From Stereocaulon alpinum (Eukaryota; Ascomycota; Lecanoromycetes; Lecanorales; Stereocaulaceae): 64,000 nt of DNA. Each line of letters opens with the position of its first letter. The stretch's first letter is position 1. Below, one piece after another: positions 13,522 to 25,459 of this stretch. The notes under the pieces are model-generated. The model was not told the origin of the DNA. It did not search any database and saw only the letters and a program-made list of their open reading frames with translations. The DNA is taken from the NCBI GenBank assembly GCA_018257865.1, contig JAEUBA010000002.1, positions 1 through 64,000 of the forward strand. The letters run 5' to 3'. Both the position numbers and the translations under genes were made by a program.

Positions 13522-14714
13522 GATTGATTAATTGATTGGTTTATACGCCTATTCTAGTATCTATATATACTAATAAGGGTGTTCTATTATATTATTTATG
13601 AAACTAGTAGATAGTATACGTAGTGTGCCTTTCCTAGCCGTAAGAGAAACTATAGTATAGTACCTAGATAAAAACTCCCGCTTATCCTTAACGATGTAAT
13701 TACTTTTGGTTTAGGGATTATACCCTAGGCCTCCTTAACACCGGTAACTCTTAACTGTGTTCTTTAATATTATACTGAGCGCTCTATAATATTGTTTCTA
13801 ATACTAACTGTAATATACGCCCTTTATATTATACTCAGCTCTTAAGGACCCTGCTATATTCTTCTATATCCTTTAACTTTATTATAGCGCTAAGCGCCCT
13901 ATAACTTTCTTTAACCTTTACTATATTAATATAGGGGGGGGGAAGGAGGGGGTATATAGCCGTCCCGTAAGGGTTCGAGTTATTAGCGCTGATTAGTAGT
14001 GTTTATTAATATCTATAGTAGTACCGGATTTAGCTATTCGGTGGTTTACTAGTTAAGGATATAAGAAAGGGGGGAAGCTATATATACCGCCTAGAAGGCC
14101 TATACTTATATAAAGAATCGGATAGTATAATATCCCGCTAGTTATATTAGATAGTACCTACTTCTATCCTTATATACTTTGCTTTAGGGGGGAGCTAACC
14201 CTTCAGCTTATAATTATAGTTATATAGCGCTACTTATACTAAAGGCTCGCCTAGCTACTTAGATAGGGGCCGTCCTTTTCTAAAATACGCCTTCTAATTT
14301 ATAACTTAGTATATCCTTCTCTTAGTTCTATATACCTATAACCCTAGCCTTCCCCTAGGATAGACTGCGCGTTAGTCTTAACTAGTAGATACGTATTAAG
14401 CGCACGTAGATATTAGATTTTTTAAATTAACGGCTAGGTAGGTATTACCTATACTCTTTACTTATTAGGCTAAGATACTACACCTAATACCAATTCTTGC
14501 TATCTAGTCTCGATCGTAGGGGAGGTATAATAGTCGTAGTAGAGTTAGGGTAGGTATTATCGTATTACCTAAAAAACTCTATATAGAGTTCTCAGCAACC
14601 ACGCGACGTCTTAACATCGTTTAACCTGCAATATATTAGGGGAGATATCTCAGCTCTAAATAGGTATTCAGGTTCGTAGCTAGCACCGCGTACAGGTGTA
14701 TCTCTATCGCTAGC
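13522..14714 (-). mobile_element. Non-autonomous LINE-like retroelement F' (about 1.2 kb), nested in A
   Basis: Inverted copy of element F (25,460-26,657) over its whole length, with the same 5' start (GCTAGCGATAGAGA on the minus strand) and a 3' tail of TGAT/TAAT tetranucleotides. It is flanked by a 15-bp target-site duplication TATACTCTAATTATT (13,507-13,521 and 14,715-14,729). The matching place in B (about 27,660-27,720) has no insertion. It retains more CpA/TpG than its host element, so it arrived after A had been RIPed or was only lightly RIPed itself. No reading frame of useful length was found. Confidence 0.85.
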
Positions 14715-15024
14715 TATACTCTAATTATTATTAATAGGATTCTAGTAGTTCTTCTTAAGTCCTTTAAGTATCTAACCTTAAAACCTTAATTCTATTAAGG
14801 GTTTTATTATCTAATAAGGCTTCTCCCTCTATAAGCTCTCCTAACTCGCTTTTAGAGAATAGTTCTTAGTAGGGATTATTAATTTAATCCTTACTAAAGT
14901 ATTCCTTACTATTTACTATAGATACTTAGTATCTTAGCTTTTAAGGGTACTATCCTAATCCGTCCTTTCTATTAAGATATATCTAGTATAAATTATTATA
15001 GTAAGCTATCTAACTTAAATAGTT

Positions 15025-16246
15025 GATTGATTGATTTATACGCCTATTCTAGTATCTATATATACTAATAAGGGTATTCTCTTATATTATTAGGAAATCT
15101 AGGGGGGTTAAAGGCCCTCTAGACGCGAAAGAAACCTTTCTAAAGTCGCCCCTTCTAGCTAAAAACTTTCGCTTATTAGCTTACTTATTATTCTACTCTA
15201 CCTATCTAACCTCACCGCTAGGCTCTATAATACCGGTAATAATAATCTCTATTACCCTAATAGGCCCTATAATACTCTAGTAGCTCCGCCGCCTTTAGCT
15301 TCTACTTACGCTTAGGCTTCTTTATCTTTAGGGTTTTTATTACTAGTTCTACTCTAATAGGGAGTTTAGACTAGGAGAGCTATTCCCTAGTAAGTTAATA
15401 CTATATTAGGAATCCTAACCTAACTAGCTATCTTATAGCCGCTCTTATACTAGTAACCTTAACTAGTATAATCCTAATATTATAAGTCTTTACCTTTTTA
15501 ATAAGCTCCCTTTAAGTATCGCTAAGCTTTAGGTAGTATAGAAGAATATACTTTATATCCTAATTCCTCTATCTATAACTATAGCGGGTACTGCGGACCC
15601 CTAGTACCCTTACCTTATAAAGGAAGTAGTTAAACCTATTCTTCCTACTTTAGAGTTAGACTGCTATTAAGCTTTCTACCTTCCTAAGCTTTAGGTAGTA
15701 GTTATACCTTTCTCTAAATAATAGTTTATTCTATATAGGTATACGAGAGTATTTAGGGATAGTATCCTTATATACCTCCTACCGCTTAATCTACTTCGCT
15801 ATTACCTAGCCTTATATCTTCTTAGCTAGGACGCCTATATCTTAATACTCCTTAATATCCGTTTTTAGGTTATACTAATATACCTTCCTCCTTATTACTA
15901 TTACCGCTTAATCCTAATCCTTCGCCTTAAGCTCCTATAGGGCTTATTCTTCCTTTTCTAGTAATAGGGTTAGGCGTATTAGGCGCGCCCTTCCTCTCCT
16001 TCCCCGCAGTCTCCTACGGATTAAGCGGTTGCCTTTAATTATTAAGGGGTATACTCCCCTTAGTGCCTAGTGTCTTATAACTAGGGCGTCTAGATAGGTT
16101 TAGATAGGTATAATAACTACTTCCGCTTCTAGGACCTAGACCGGTGTTACCTTATATACTCTAAGTACTATCCGTAGGCAGTCGTTCTGTATTATCGCGA
16201 GCGTCTTAACGTGCTTTTCTACGGCTCCCCGCCCCCTAGTAGGGGT
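15025..16246 (-). mobile_element. 5'-truncated Tad1-type LINE fragment G, nested in A
   Basis: Inverted copy of the 3' end of LINE E (about 32,060-33,290). It begins at an internal position of E and reaches the common 3' tail, which is the usual 5' truncation of LINE insertions. A 13-bp target-site duplication AACTTAAATAGTT lies at 15,012-15,024 and 16,247-16,259. Element B has an uninterrupted sequence at the same place (about 27,400). It encodes only the C-terminal part of the LINE ORF2 and is RIP-mutated. Confidence 0.88.
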
Positions 16247-17222
16247 AACTTAAATAGTTATATTCCTTATTAGTTAACTATACTAGTTATTCTAGCTACT
16301 CCTATTTATTATAGTTAGGGTTTATATCCCCTACTATAGCTACCTATTCTTATTAAAGGTACTTATTCTAATAGTATCCCTTCTTATAGTATCTATAGTA
16401 TTCTATATTAAATAGGTCCTTCTTCTACTTCTTTCCTTTATAAGGTTTCTTAGAGAATTTCGCTTTTATAGCTAAAATATTTTCCTTTCTCCTAAACTTA
16501 GTAACTAGACCTAAAGACTTCTATTCTATCTTTCTTTTATATAACCTATTATTAATAGAGTAGACCTTAGATACTAACTATATAAAGTTTCTAATATTAT
16601 TAGAATAGGCGAGCTTATCCTTAATATTATCCTTTAATCCTTTTTAATATATAGTAGCTTATACGTCCTCTAACTATTTAAGCTAATAAGTAATTTCTCT
16701 AAACTATATTATATATTCTATCGCTAGTCCCTTCTATTAGAGATTTATAAGCTTTTATTTTAGCCTTCTCTCTTTAGTACTATCCCTAAAATAAAATCTT
16801 AATAGGTTCCTAATATATATCTTATTAAAGATAATCTTTAAAGAGTTATCCTCTATTATATTAAGGTTCTAAATTATAAAATATTCTTCTAACTAAGGTT
16901 AAAGTACTATTACTATATTACTTTTAAGGTATAATAAGTAAAATATATTCCTAGCCTTTATAGTATAGAAGCTTAATATATTAAATACTATATATAGATT
17001 AATTTATTAAAGAAACGTATTTAATCCTCCCTTCTTACTAAAGAACTTAGTAGGGGTAGGTAACTTTATTCCTCCTTCGCTAATAGTAATTCTATCCTTA
17101 AGAATAGAAACTACCTCCTTTCCCTTAAATCTACTTATTACTTTTAGTATAACGCGCTATCTCTCCCTTAAGGTAGAACTAGAAGTACTTATACTATATA
17201 GTCTAAAGTATAGTATTTAAAG

Positions 17223-17577
17223 TATAATAGGGTAGTTTAACTCCTATAGGTAAATTATATAGTATATTAAGTACTAAAAGGTAATAGAGATAGATAGTTA
17301 TTAAAGTATCTTTAGCTAAGACTCCTCTCTATTATATAAGTTAAATATAAGGAAAGAATTATTCTATTAAAGGAAAACCCCTTCCTTATATATTTACTAT
17401 AGACTATACTAAGCCTTAATATAATCTAAGTAATCTAACCCTATATCTACTATATTACCCTATAATCTACCTAATATACACTAGATTACTTATATTACTA
17501 GGTCCTCTCCTAAGTATCCTTTACCTACTAACCCTATCACGTGCCTTGCCCGTGACCTTGCGGGGTTACCCGTAATA
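17223..17577 (-). repeat. 5' LTR of Gypsy element A
   Basis: Length 355 bp. The outer tip at about 17,535-17,577 keeps CACGTGCC and CCGTGACC, whereas the matching inner LTR bases at about 8,935-8,977 are fully converted to TA. The end reads CCCGTAATA, a mutated form of the CA terminus opposite TGTTACGGG in element B. Confidence 0.92.
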
Positions 17578-18334
17578 ATTATCTATACGAAGAATAAGTC
17601 GCCCTTATTAATTAATTCGACTACGACTCCTTATAGAGCTTAGATTAGGACTAAGACTAATATTAGCCTATTTAAGCCTTTTAGATATATTACCTATATC
17701 TATAATACTAACTCTTCCTTAAAGAAGTTAGATAATAAGGCTATTAAGTGCAAATTCCTAGGCTATAGTAAGAATAATAATTAGTACCGCTTCTAAGATC
17801 TTTAATATAAATATATTATCTCCTCCGCCTAGGTCTAGTAGGAACTCGATACTTCTATTAATAATAAAGAAATAGGGGGTAATAGTAGCGAATTTAATAA
17901 AAACGACTCCTAGTAATTCTTTATTATTAATAAGCCGCTACTAGTTAATAAGGACGTCTAGGTTACCTAAACTATTAACGTATTATAAGTAGAAGATACT
18001 CTATTACCTACCTTAAACCCTAAAGATAAATAGTCTACGCTAGATCCTTTACCTCCGCCTTTACCTCCGCCTTCGCCTCTGCTATCGCTAGACTTACCTC
18101 TACTACCTCCTAACCTAGATATCCGCCTAACGCGCACTCGTATTTAGGAGAAGCCTAATTATAGGTAACTATATAGTAGTTATAGGTATTAGAAGAAGGG
18201 ATTTATAGCGAGAGCTTATAAGGTAATAGTAGACTAAGTACCTATTATTACGGCTCGCCTAGAGGTAATCGTAGAAGAAGGTAGCTTTTAAGGGAAACTA
18301 GCCTTATATTAGGATTTAGCTAATAGGCTATACT
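17578..18334 (+). mobile_element. Ty1/Copia remnant (integrase C-terminal region)
   Basis: The plus strand, read through RIP stops, gives a stretch starting NKSPLLINSTTTPYRAW, then KKLDNKAIKCKFLGYSKNNN and a proline-rich linker, then RTRIQEKPN. This is the order seen at the integrase/reverse-transcriptase junction of Copia polyproteins, in the KxLGYS region. The left end abuts element A and the right end is cut by element D, whose target duplication ATACT shows that 18,334 and 24,396 were once adjacent. No reverse transcriptase was recognised after D, so the rest of the element is lost or lies elsewhere. Confidence 0.75.
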
Positions 18335-18592
18335 TGTTAGAGGCCGGCCTAGAGCGAGTCGATAGGGGTGTTATTAGACTAGGAGAATAAATCTAAGGAA
18401 GGAAAGCTATATATATAGAGCGTATATATAATATATTAGGGACGCAGCTTAGGAGGCGCTAAGGCTAAAGGGGCCTAGCGTCCGACCTTAGCTAAGTTAG
18501 ATAAGCTGAGTCGGATAGGTTAAGTTAGATAGGTATATAAACGCTAGTAAGTAAGGAAGGACTAGTAAGTAACGAAAGGCTAGCCCGTAATA
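18335..18592 (-). repeat. 3' LTR of Gypsy element D
   Basis: 258 bp, starting TGTTAGAGGCCGG at the outer edge. The outer tip keeps TG at 18,335 and GGGTGTT near 18,365, where the inner copy at 24,133 reads TATTAGGGGCCGG and GGGTATT. A ten-C run, the minus-strand polypurine tract, follows at 18,596-18,605. Confidence 0.93.
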
Positions 18593-21500
18593 TTACCCCC
18601 CCCCCTTAAGAAAGTATCGACTTTAATACGTATAAGCAGTCTCCTATTAGCTAGGATTACTAGGTTTTTTAGAGTAGTAGCGGTAGAAGTCTACGATAAT
18701 ATTAGCTACGTATTCGAATTTATTACTATCTACGTTATACTATTAATAATCTGGTTACTCCTTATCCTTCTATTAAACGTAGAACTATAATCGGCGCTTC
18801 TTCCCTATCTAGCGGGTATCTAAAATCTCGTCTAGCTCCTATTCCTTTTCGTTATTAATAATTATCGGTCCTAGGGGTTTGACGCGTTATCCTAGTAGAG
18901 GATTACTTACAGCCTTACGTAATAGGCTAGGGTAGAATATATTATAGATCTATATACTTATTAGAAGCTCTAGGCGGTATAAATATCCTACCTTCTCTAT
19001 AATTTTAAATAGCCCTAGTATTTTATCGTCTAGCTTCTTACTCAGCTATACTATAGTAATATTTCTACTAGATAGGAATACTAAATCTCCTACTTTATAG
19101 GATACGTTAGATTAGTAGCGATTCGCCTAGTTAGTTATATATTTATAGCTTTAGGCGGACTATTCCTTAATAAACTCTAATATATCTACTATTTTATCCG
19201 TAATATTATTTACCTTAGTAGCTTATATCCTTTCTTAGGCGGAGGGGCCGGGCTCTACTAGCGGCGAGAAAGATATACGGGGGTAGAAGCCCTTATTAGC
19301 GAAGAACGGAGAGATACTAGTAGCGTTAGCGGTAGTATTATTATTAGTAAATTTAGCGATAGGTAGCTAATAGACCTAATTATCCTATATATAGGAGTAG
19401 TAGGTCCTTAGTTACCGCTCGATATCCTAATTAGCCCTTTTAGTTTATCCGTTAGTTTCTAGGTAGAACGCTATAGATAGCTTTACCTTAATTCGTAACC
19501 GCTTATATAAGGCCTTCTATACTAATAAGACGAACTATAGACCCCGGTCTAATACTATTAAATTAGGCAGACCGTAGGTACGGAAGACGTAGTTAAGTAA
19601 AATATCTACCGTAGCCTCTATAGAGGTTCCTTTATTAGTAGCTATATATAGGGCGTAGTACCGTTCCTTTATAAGGCGGTCTACTAGTATATAAATAGTA
19701 TTATAATTATCTAATATTAGGAGACCGGTAATAAAGTCTATTAAGATATCCTACTAATACTATTTTAGAGTCGGTAGTAGTTATAGGAGTCTGTTATACT
19801 ATTCTCTTAGTACCTTACTTCTTTAATACGTATAGTAGTTACGGATATAGCGTACTACTTCCTCTTTTATACTTAGCTAATAGAATTACCGTTTTAGTAT
19901 TTCTAATATCCGGTCTCTTCCTAAGTAACCGCTCGCAGGGAGATTATAGCTTTCTTTTATAAGTTTAACGTAGAGTTCTAATAAGGCGGGGACCTAAAGG
20001 CGTTCTTTATAAAAGAGGGTATAATAGTATTAGGAGTAGTACCTTAGGTTAATACCCTTAAAGATTTAGGTAGGATTCTTCTTAATAGCCTTTTATAGCT
20101 ATATATAGTCCTTATTATCCTAATTAGCTAACGTAATTCTAGCGTAGAGAGGTAAGTCCTTATCCGTTAGTATATTAATTTACTCCTCTATAGGCTCCTA
20201 GTCTGCTAAGAAGGTTAGATTATAACCTTAGAAATACTTAGGTAATAGTAGTATATAATACTAGTACTTTAGATATAAGTCGTCTTTATCCGTAGGTACT
20301 AAGTTCGGTAGCCTAGTTAGGGTATCTACTTTCCTATTTAACTTCCTAGTTCGGTATATAATCTTAAAGTTATAGTCTATTAACTTCTTAGCCTATCTAG
20401 CTTAACGGCGAGTAAGTTCTTTTATCTATATAAAATACTCTAAGCTTTTATAGTCGGTAAAGATCTAAATTAGGATATTAGTTAACTTAAGTTTAGGGCG
20501 CTAGTATTTTAGGTAACGAACTATTACTAGTAGTTCCTTATTATAGATTTTATAGTTATATTCTACTAGTAGTAAGTTTTTGCTATAGAATACTACTAGG
20601 TATAGTACTCTATTATTATCTACTTATAATAAAACTCTACTATTAACGTAGTCTAAGGAGTCTATCTCTAATACTATAGGTTAAGATCTTTTATAGTACC
20701 TTAGTACTAGGGTACTAGTTACTAAGTCCTTTATCTCTTTAAAGGCGGATCGATACGCTTTAGACTAATAGAACGGGTAATCTTTTTTAGTAAATACTAC
20801 TAGTAGCTTTACTATTTTTAAGAAGTCCTTAATAAATTAATAGTAGAAGTTATAAAAACTAACGAATACTTATACCTCCTTTAAGTAGGTAGGGGGTTCT
20901 TAGTTAGCGACTATCTTAACCTTATTAGGGTCTATCCTTAGTCCGCTAGTAGATACTATTAGACCTAAAAACTTCGTTTCTTATATATAGAACTTATATT
21001 TATTAATATCTACTTAAAGGCCTACTTTACGTAGTTATATAAGGATCTTTCTAATATATTCTCTATACTCTTTCTTAGTCTTACTATAGATAAGGATATT
21101 ATCTAAGTATACTTAGTAGAAGTTATTAAGGTATTTAAATAAGGTATTATTTATATATTACTAGTAGGAGGTAGGACCTCCGGTTAGTCTAAAAGGTAAT
21201 ATATAGTACTTAAAGGCTCTAAAAGAAGTAGTAAAGGTAGTAAGGTCCTTACTATTTAGGTATATTCTAAGCTTATTAAATACTATAATAATATTAAGCT
21301 TAGTAAGGTATTTATAACCTACTATATAAGCTAATACTTCTTTAATTAAGGGTATAGGATAGCGGTTCTAAATAGTTATTATATTAAGTCTACGGTAGTC
21401 TACGTAGAATCTTAAGCTACTATCCTTCTTCTATATAAAGAGTATAGGGGACGTGTATAGTATAGTACTTAGTAAGATAAAGCCCTTTTTTAGGTTCTCT

Positions 21501-24132
21501 TTAAGGTATTCCTTCACCTTTTATAACTTAAAGCCTAATATTAGGTATAGTCGACTCTATAGCGGCTTCTTATCTAGCTCTAGTTCGATCTTATAATTAT
21601 ATAATTAATACGGCGGGAGAACCTTTACCTTATCTTTATTAAAGATATTAATTAAGTCGTAGTACTCCTTTAGGAGCTTCTTTTTAATATTATCCTTAGT
21701 ATAGATAGTAGTCTCGCGTATTACTTCCGTTAGAATATCTTTTCTTAGTTAACGGTCTATTTTAGTAAGGGTTATAGAGAAGTACTAAACTTAGTACTTC
21801 TTTAGATTCTAGGCTAGTAGGTAGAAGGCTACTATACTAATTTAACTAATATCTAACGCCTTATTTTCTTCGGGTAGGGGAGAGGTAGTATAAGGGGTGC
21901 TAACCTTTTTTAGGGGTTTTACTATAGCGATCTTACTTAGCTTTACTAGCTTAGGTATAGTTAATTTCGCTTTAACTTCTAAACTAGAGGTAGGCGGCTT
22001 AGGCGTAGGTATACTAGTATAGTTATAACGCCTTAGTACGAAGATAATATAATTATCTACTATATCTAGTAGGACCTTATACTTATTTATCTATAGCTTA
22101 CTAAGGATAATATATTAATTACCTAAGTTAGTAATAAGTATTAGTATAGTAGACTCTATATAATCGCCGACTTATATAGAAGGATAGATTATATAGGTAA
22201 TAGGCTTCCTTCTTATCTTACTATTATAACCGTAAAGGTATCGAGGTTTAGAAAGGGGAATAGGGATAATATTAAGAGTATTAGAAAGGATTTATACTTC
22301 TTTTTTATTAATAAATAAGTATATAGTAGTACTAGTATTAGTAAGAGCTTTTAATTTATATTCCTTATCCTAAGCTATTAAGGTAATAGGATATATAAAT
22401 AAACGCCTACTAAAGGGATTATAGAATTCTATAGATAATAAGAATAGTAGGTCCTTAGGGGCGACTTCCCTAAGGATAGCTAGTTTTTTAAATCTAATAT
22501 CTCCTTAACTTCTTTAGTCTCTCTAGCGTCCTTATCTTCGCTACTAACTTCTTATACTACTTCGCAGAGACGCTTAGGGTATTCGGGGGCGAAGTAGCCT
22601 TCCTTATTATAATAGAAATACCTTAGCTTATTCTTTAATACGGGACGCTCCTCCTTATAATATTCCTCTTTATTAGTCTTAGATAGGAAGCGTGCGGTTA
22701 TACCTCTAAATATAACTTAATAGTCTATATAAGGGATTAGGGTAGGCGAAGGGGCTCGCTAGCTCTTTATCCTTAGGATACTATAAGGGTTAGTATTTAC
22801 CTAAGGCTTTATAGCGGCTTCTTTAGCTTAGATATTATATATCTCTTAATTAGCGACTGCGAGGAACTTATTAAGGGTACTATAGTCCTTATTTATCTTA
22901 TATTTCTTAGTACAGATATCCCGTTTTAGTATAGGGGAGATCTTCTTATATAAATCCTCGAACTAGCGTTTAGTATCAATTTTTCTAGTAGTTATAAGCT
23001 AGGTAAATTTAATATAGAAATTATTATAAGTTATTAATCCTATTTCGAGCTTATAGTAGGCGAGGTAGGTAGACTAGATATAGTTATAATTAAAAAAACG
23101 CTAGTTAAGTATCTTTAAGATATTAGAGGCGTTCCTAGTAGGGCTTATATAATTAGGATCTATATACTAAAGGATTAAGGTTTAAGCTTCGCTAGAGGAG
23201 TACTTAAAGTAGGCTAAGACTTACTTTAATCCTTCCTAAAAGTTAGTAGGGTATTCCTTAATAAATAGCTTTATTACTATCTTCTATAAATTATACTCTA
23301 CCTTACCCTTATAATTACTAAAATAATTATAGGAATACTTAATTTTAGATAGATTAATAGGAGAGCTACTAGGGGTAGGCTTAGGAAGGTAATAGTCTAT
23401 TAATAGCTAGAGATTAGCGGTAAAGGATCGCTACTAACGTTAAGGATTAGGAGGTATAGGCGAGAGGGTATTTACTATAAGGGCCGCTACTATAGTAGCT
23501 TAGATAGTAGTTATTATAAAGGTAGTCTATACCTTAGTAAAGGCTAGCGTATTACCTATATTAGTAGTTAGCGGAGAGGGTATAGTAACTATTTTTTTAG
23601 TATCTTCTTTAAAGCTTAAGTTCTTTACGTCTTCTAGCTTAAAAGTTTTAATTAAGGGTAAGGGATTATTAGGATCTAAAGAAGAGGGTATAGGTATTAG
23701 GGACTAGCTTAGAGATAAGAATCTTAGATAGTTAGGAGGTATACTTTAGCGTATACTCTTATAAGGTAGTATATAAATAGTAGGTAGGTAGGTAGAGGGA
23801 CGAAGACTAAGGTACCTAGTATTTAGGTAAGTAGGATTAGAATTATATTATTAGGTATAATTTAGGTTTATAGAAATTTTCTTTAACACCCGCTAGTATT
23901 AGTAATATTATAGTAGTAGGCCGTAGCCTTTTTTAATTTATTAATAGTTTATAGGCTAGTACCTCTTTAGCTTTATCTACTAATAACTACTCTTTATAGT
24001 CTTCGCCTCTAGCGGGTTATTTAGTTTCTTCTACTACCTTAGTAGGGTCGAATACTAAGTAGGTTTATATTATTTATTTAACCTCGCTAATATACTTACG
24101 AGGGCTAGGGTAAGTTTTAAGATTTATTCTAA

Positions 24133-24390
24133 TATTAGGGGCCGGCCTAGAGCGAGTTAATAGGGGTATTATTAGACTAGGAGAATAAATCTAAGGAAGG
24201 AAAGCTATATATATAGAGCGTATATATAATATATTAGGGACGTAGCTTAGGAGGCGTTAAGGCTAAAGGGGCCTAGCGTCCGACCTTAGCTAAGTCGGAT
24301 AAGCTAAGTCGGATAGGTTAAGTCGGATAGGTGTATAAACGCTAGTAAGTAAGGAAGGACTAGTAAGTAACGAAAGGCTAGCTCGTAATA
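24133..24390 (-). repeat. 5' LTR of Gypsy element D
   Basis: 258 bp direct copy of 18,335-18,592, ending CTCGTAATA directly before the target duplication ATACT. Near its outer end it keeps GATAGGTGTATAAACG, where the inner copy near 18,527 has GATAGGTATATAAACG. Confidence 0.93.
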
Positions 24391-24860
24391 ATACTTAGTA
24401 TCTAGAAAATAGGACGAAGAAGAAAAGAAAGAGCTAGTAAGCTCGTAAGCCTAAATACCCCTAGGCTAGCTTACCGCTAGTCCCTATCTAGGAACTATAT
24501 TAACTAATATACTAAGCTGTTTCTATACTAACGCGCTACCTCTATACTAGTAGTAGGGCCCCTAGCCGAAGTTTAATAAACCCTAAATTAGGATTATAAT
24601 ACTACCCCCCCCCTCTAAAGAACTACGTCCGCGTAGTTACCGTTATTAGGCGATTATTATTAAGGTAAGTATAGTCGTCGATCCTATTATTATATACCTT
24701 CAGCTAGGTAGGGAGTACTTATAGAGAGCCTTTTATATCCGAGTACCGTAGGTAGAAGGCCTTTAATATATATAGTAGTTACCTAATAAGTCTAAAATAA
24801 TCTTTTTAGTATACGCTTATAATTTTCTAAGGACGATATATTTTACTAGAAGTATTAATA
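24391..24860. other. Degraded repeat remnant between D and B
   Basis: RIP-mutated and without a recognised coding region. A nine-C run at 24,605-24,613 resembles the minus-strand polypurine tracts of elements H and D, so bases to its left (about 24,396-24,602) may be part of an LTR of another minus-strand Gypsy element. The right end was joined to 44,963 before element B inserted, as shown by the TAATA duplication. Confidence 0.45.
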
Positions 24861-25215
24861 TGTTACGGGTAACCCCGTAAGGTCACGGGTAAGGCACGTA
24901 ATAAGGTTAGTAGGTAAAGGATACTTAGGAGAGGACCTAGTAATATAAGTAATCTAGTATATATTAGGTAGATTATAGGGTAATATAGTAGATATAGGGT
25001 TAAATTACTTAGATTATATTAGGGCTTAGTATAGTCTATAGTAAATATATAAGGAAGGGGTTTTCCTTTAGTAGAATAATTCTTTCCTTATATTTAACTT
25101 ATATAATAGAGAGGAGTTTTAGCTAAAGATAATTTAATAACTATCTATCTCTATTACCTTCTAATACTTAATATACTATATAATTTACCTATAGGAGTTA
25201 AACTACCCTATTATA
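24861..25215 (+). repeat. 5' LTR of Gypsy element B
   Basis: 355 bp, beginning TGTTACGGGTAACCCCGTAA. The outer tip keeps GGTCACGGG and GGCACGTAA, while the same bases in the inner 3' LTR at 44,608 read GGTTATAGG and GGTATATAA. The inner end, 25,204-25,215, reads TACCCTATTATA against CACCCCGTTATA at the outer end of the other LTR. Confidence 0.94.
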
Positions 25216-25459
25216 CTTTAAATACTATACTTTAAACTATATAGTATAAGTACTTCTAGTTCTACCTTAGGGGAGAGATAGCGTATTATATCTAAAGTAA
25301 TAAGTAGATTTAAGGGAAAAGAGGTAGCTCCTATTCTTAAGGATAGAATTATTATTAGCGAAGGAGGAATAAAGTTACCTACCCCTACTAAGTTCTTTAG
25401 TAGGAAGGGAGGATTAAATACGTTTCTTTAATAAATTAACTTATATATAGTATTTAATA

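Larger units (their letters stand above)
8621..17577 (-). mobile_element. Ty3/Gypsy LTR retrotransposon A (same family as B), with two nested insertions
   Basis: Two direct LTRs (8,621-8,977 and 17,223-17,577) bound a minus-strand Gypsy element. From 5' to 3' on the minus strand there are gag with a zinc knuckle (about 16,350-16,420), reverse transcriptase (about 11,700-12,300), integrase (about 10,150-10,600) and a chromodomain-like segment (about 9,590-9,720), all as degraded homologues of element B. Two retroelements are nested inside: F' (13,522-14,714) and G (15,025-16,246). Without them and their target duplications A is 6,514 bp. Compared with B it has lost 48 bp, which removes the RT catalytic segment (junction 11,878-11,888). 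The flanks do not show a 5-bp target-site duplication (GTAAG on the left, ATTAT on the right), unlike B, C and D. Confidence 0.9.
18335..24390 (-). mobile_element. Ty3/Gypsy chromovirus D, complete structure, RIPed
   Basis: Two 258-bp direct LTRs (18,335-18,592 and 24,133-24,390) bound a 6,056-bp element flanked by the 5-bp duplication ATACT (18,330-18,334 and 24,391-24,395). The polypurine tract is the ten-C run at 18,596-18,605, read on the minus strand. Minus-strand remnants in order are: gag with a zinc knuckle (YNKEGYFAPEYPKRL, about 22,560-22,640), reverse transcriptase with VYLDNILIYSKTKKEYR (about 21,060-21,140, from an original YLDD), RNase H, integrase (DFITGL near 19,730), and a chromodomain (about 18,610-18,860, with ELDEILDTR and KKRRLQFYV). 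Most Trp/Gln codons are stops, so it is inactive. Confidence 0.93.

Noticed and set aside
13522..16246. Inverted copies of 25.4-33.3 kb sequence read as one large palindrome or CRISPR-like structure
   Set aside because: Explained by A and B being sister elements in opposite orientation with separate retroelement insertions, each with its own target duplication.
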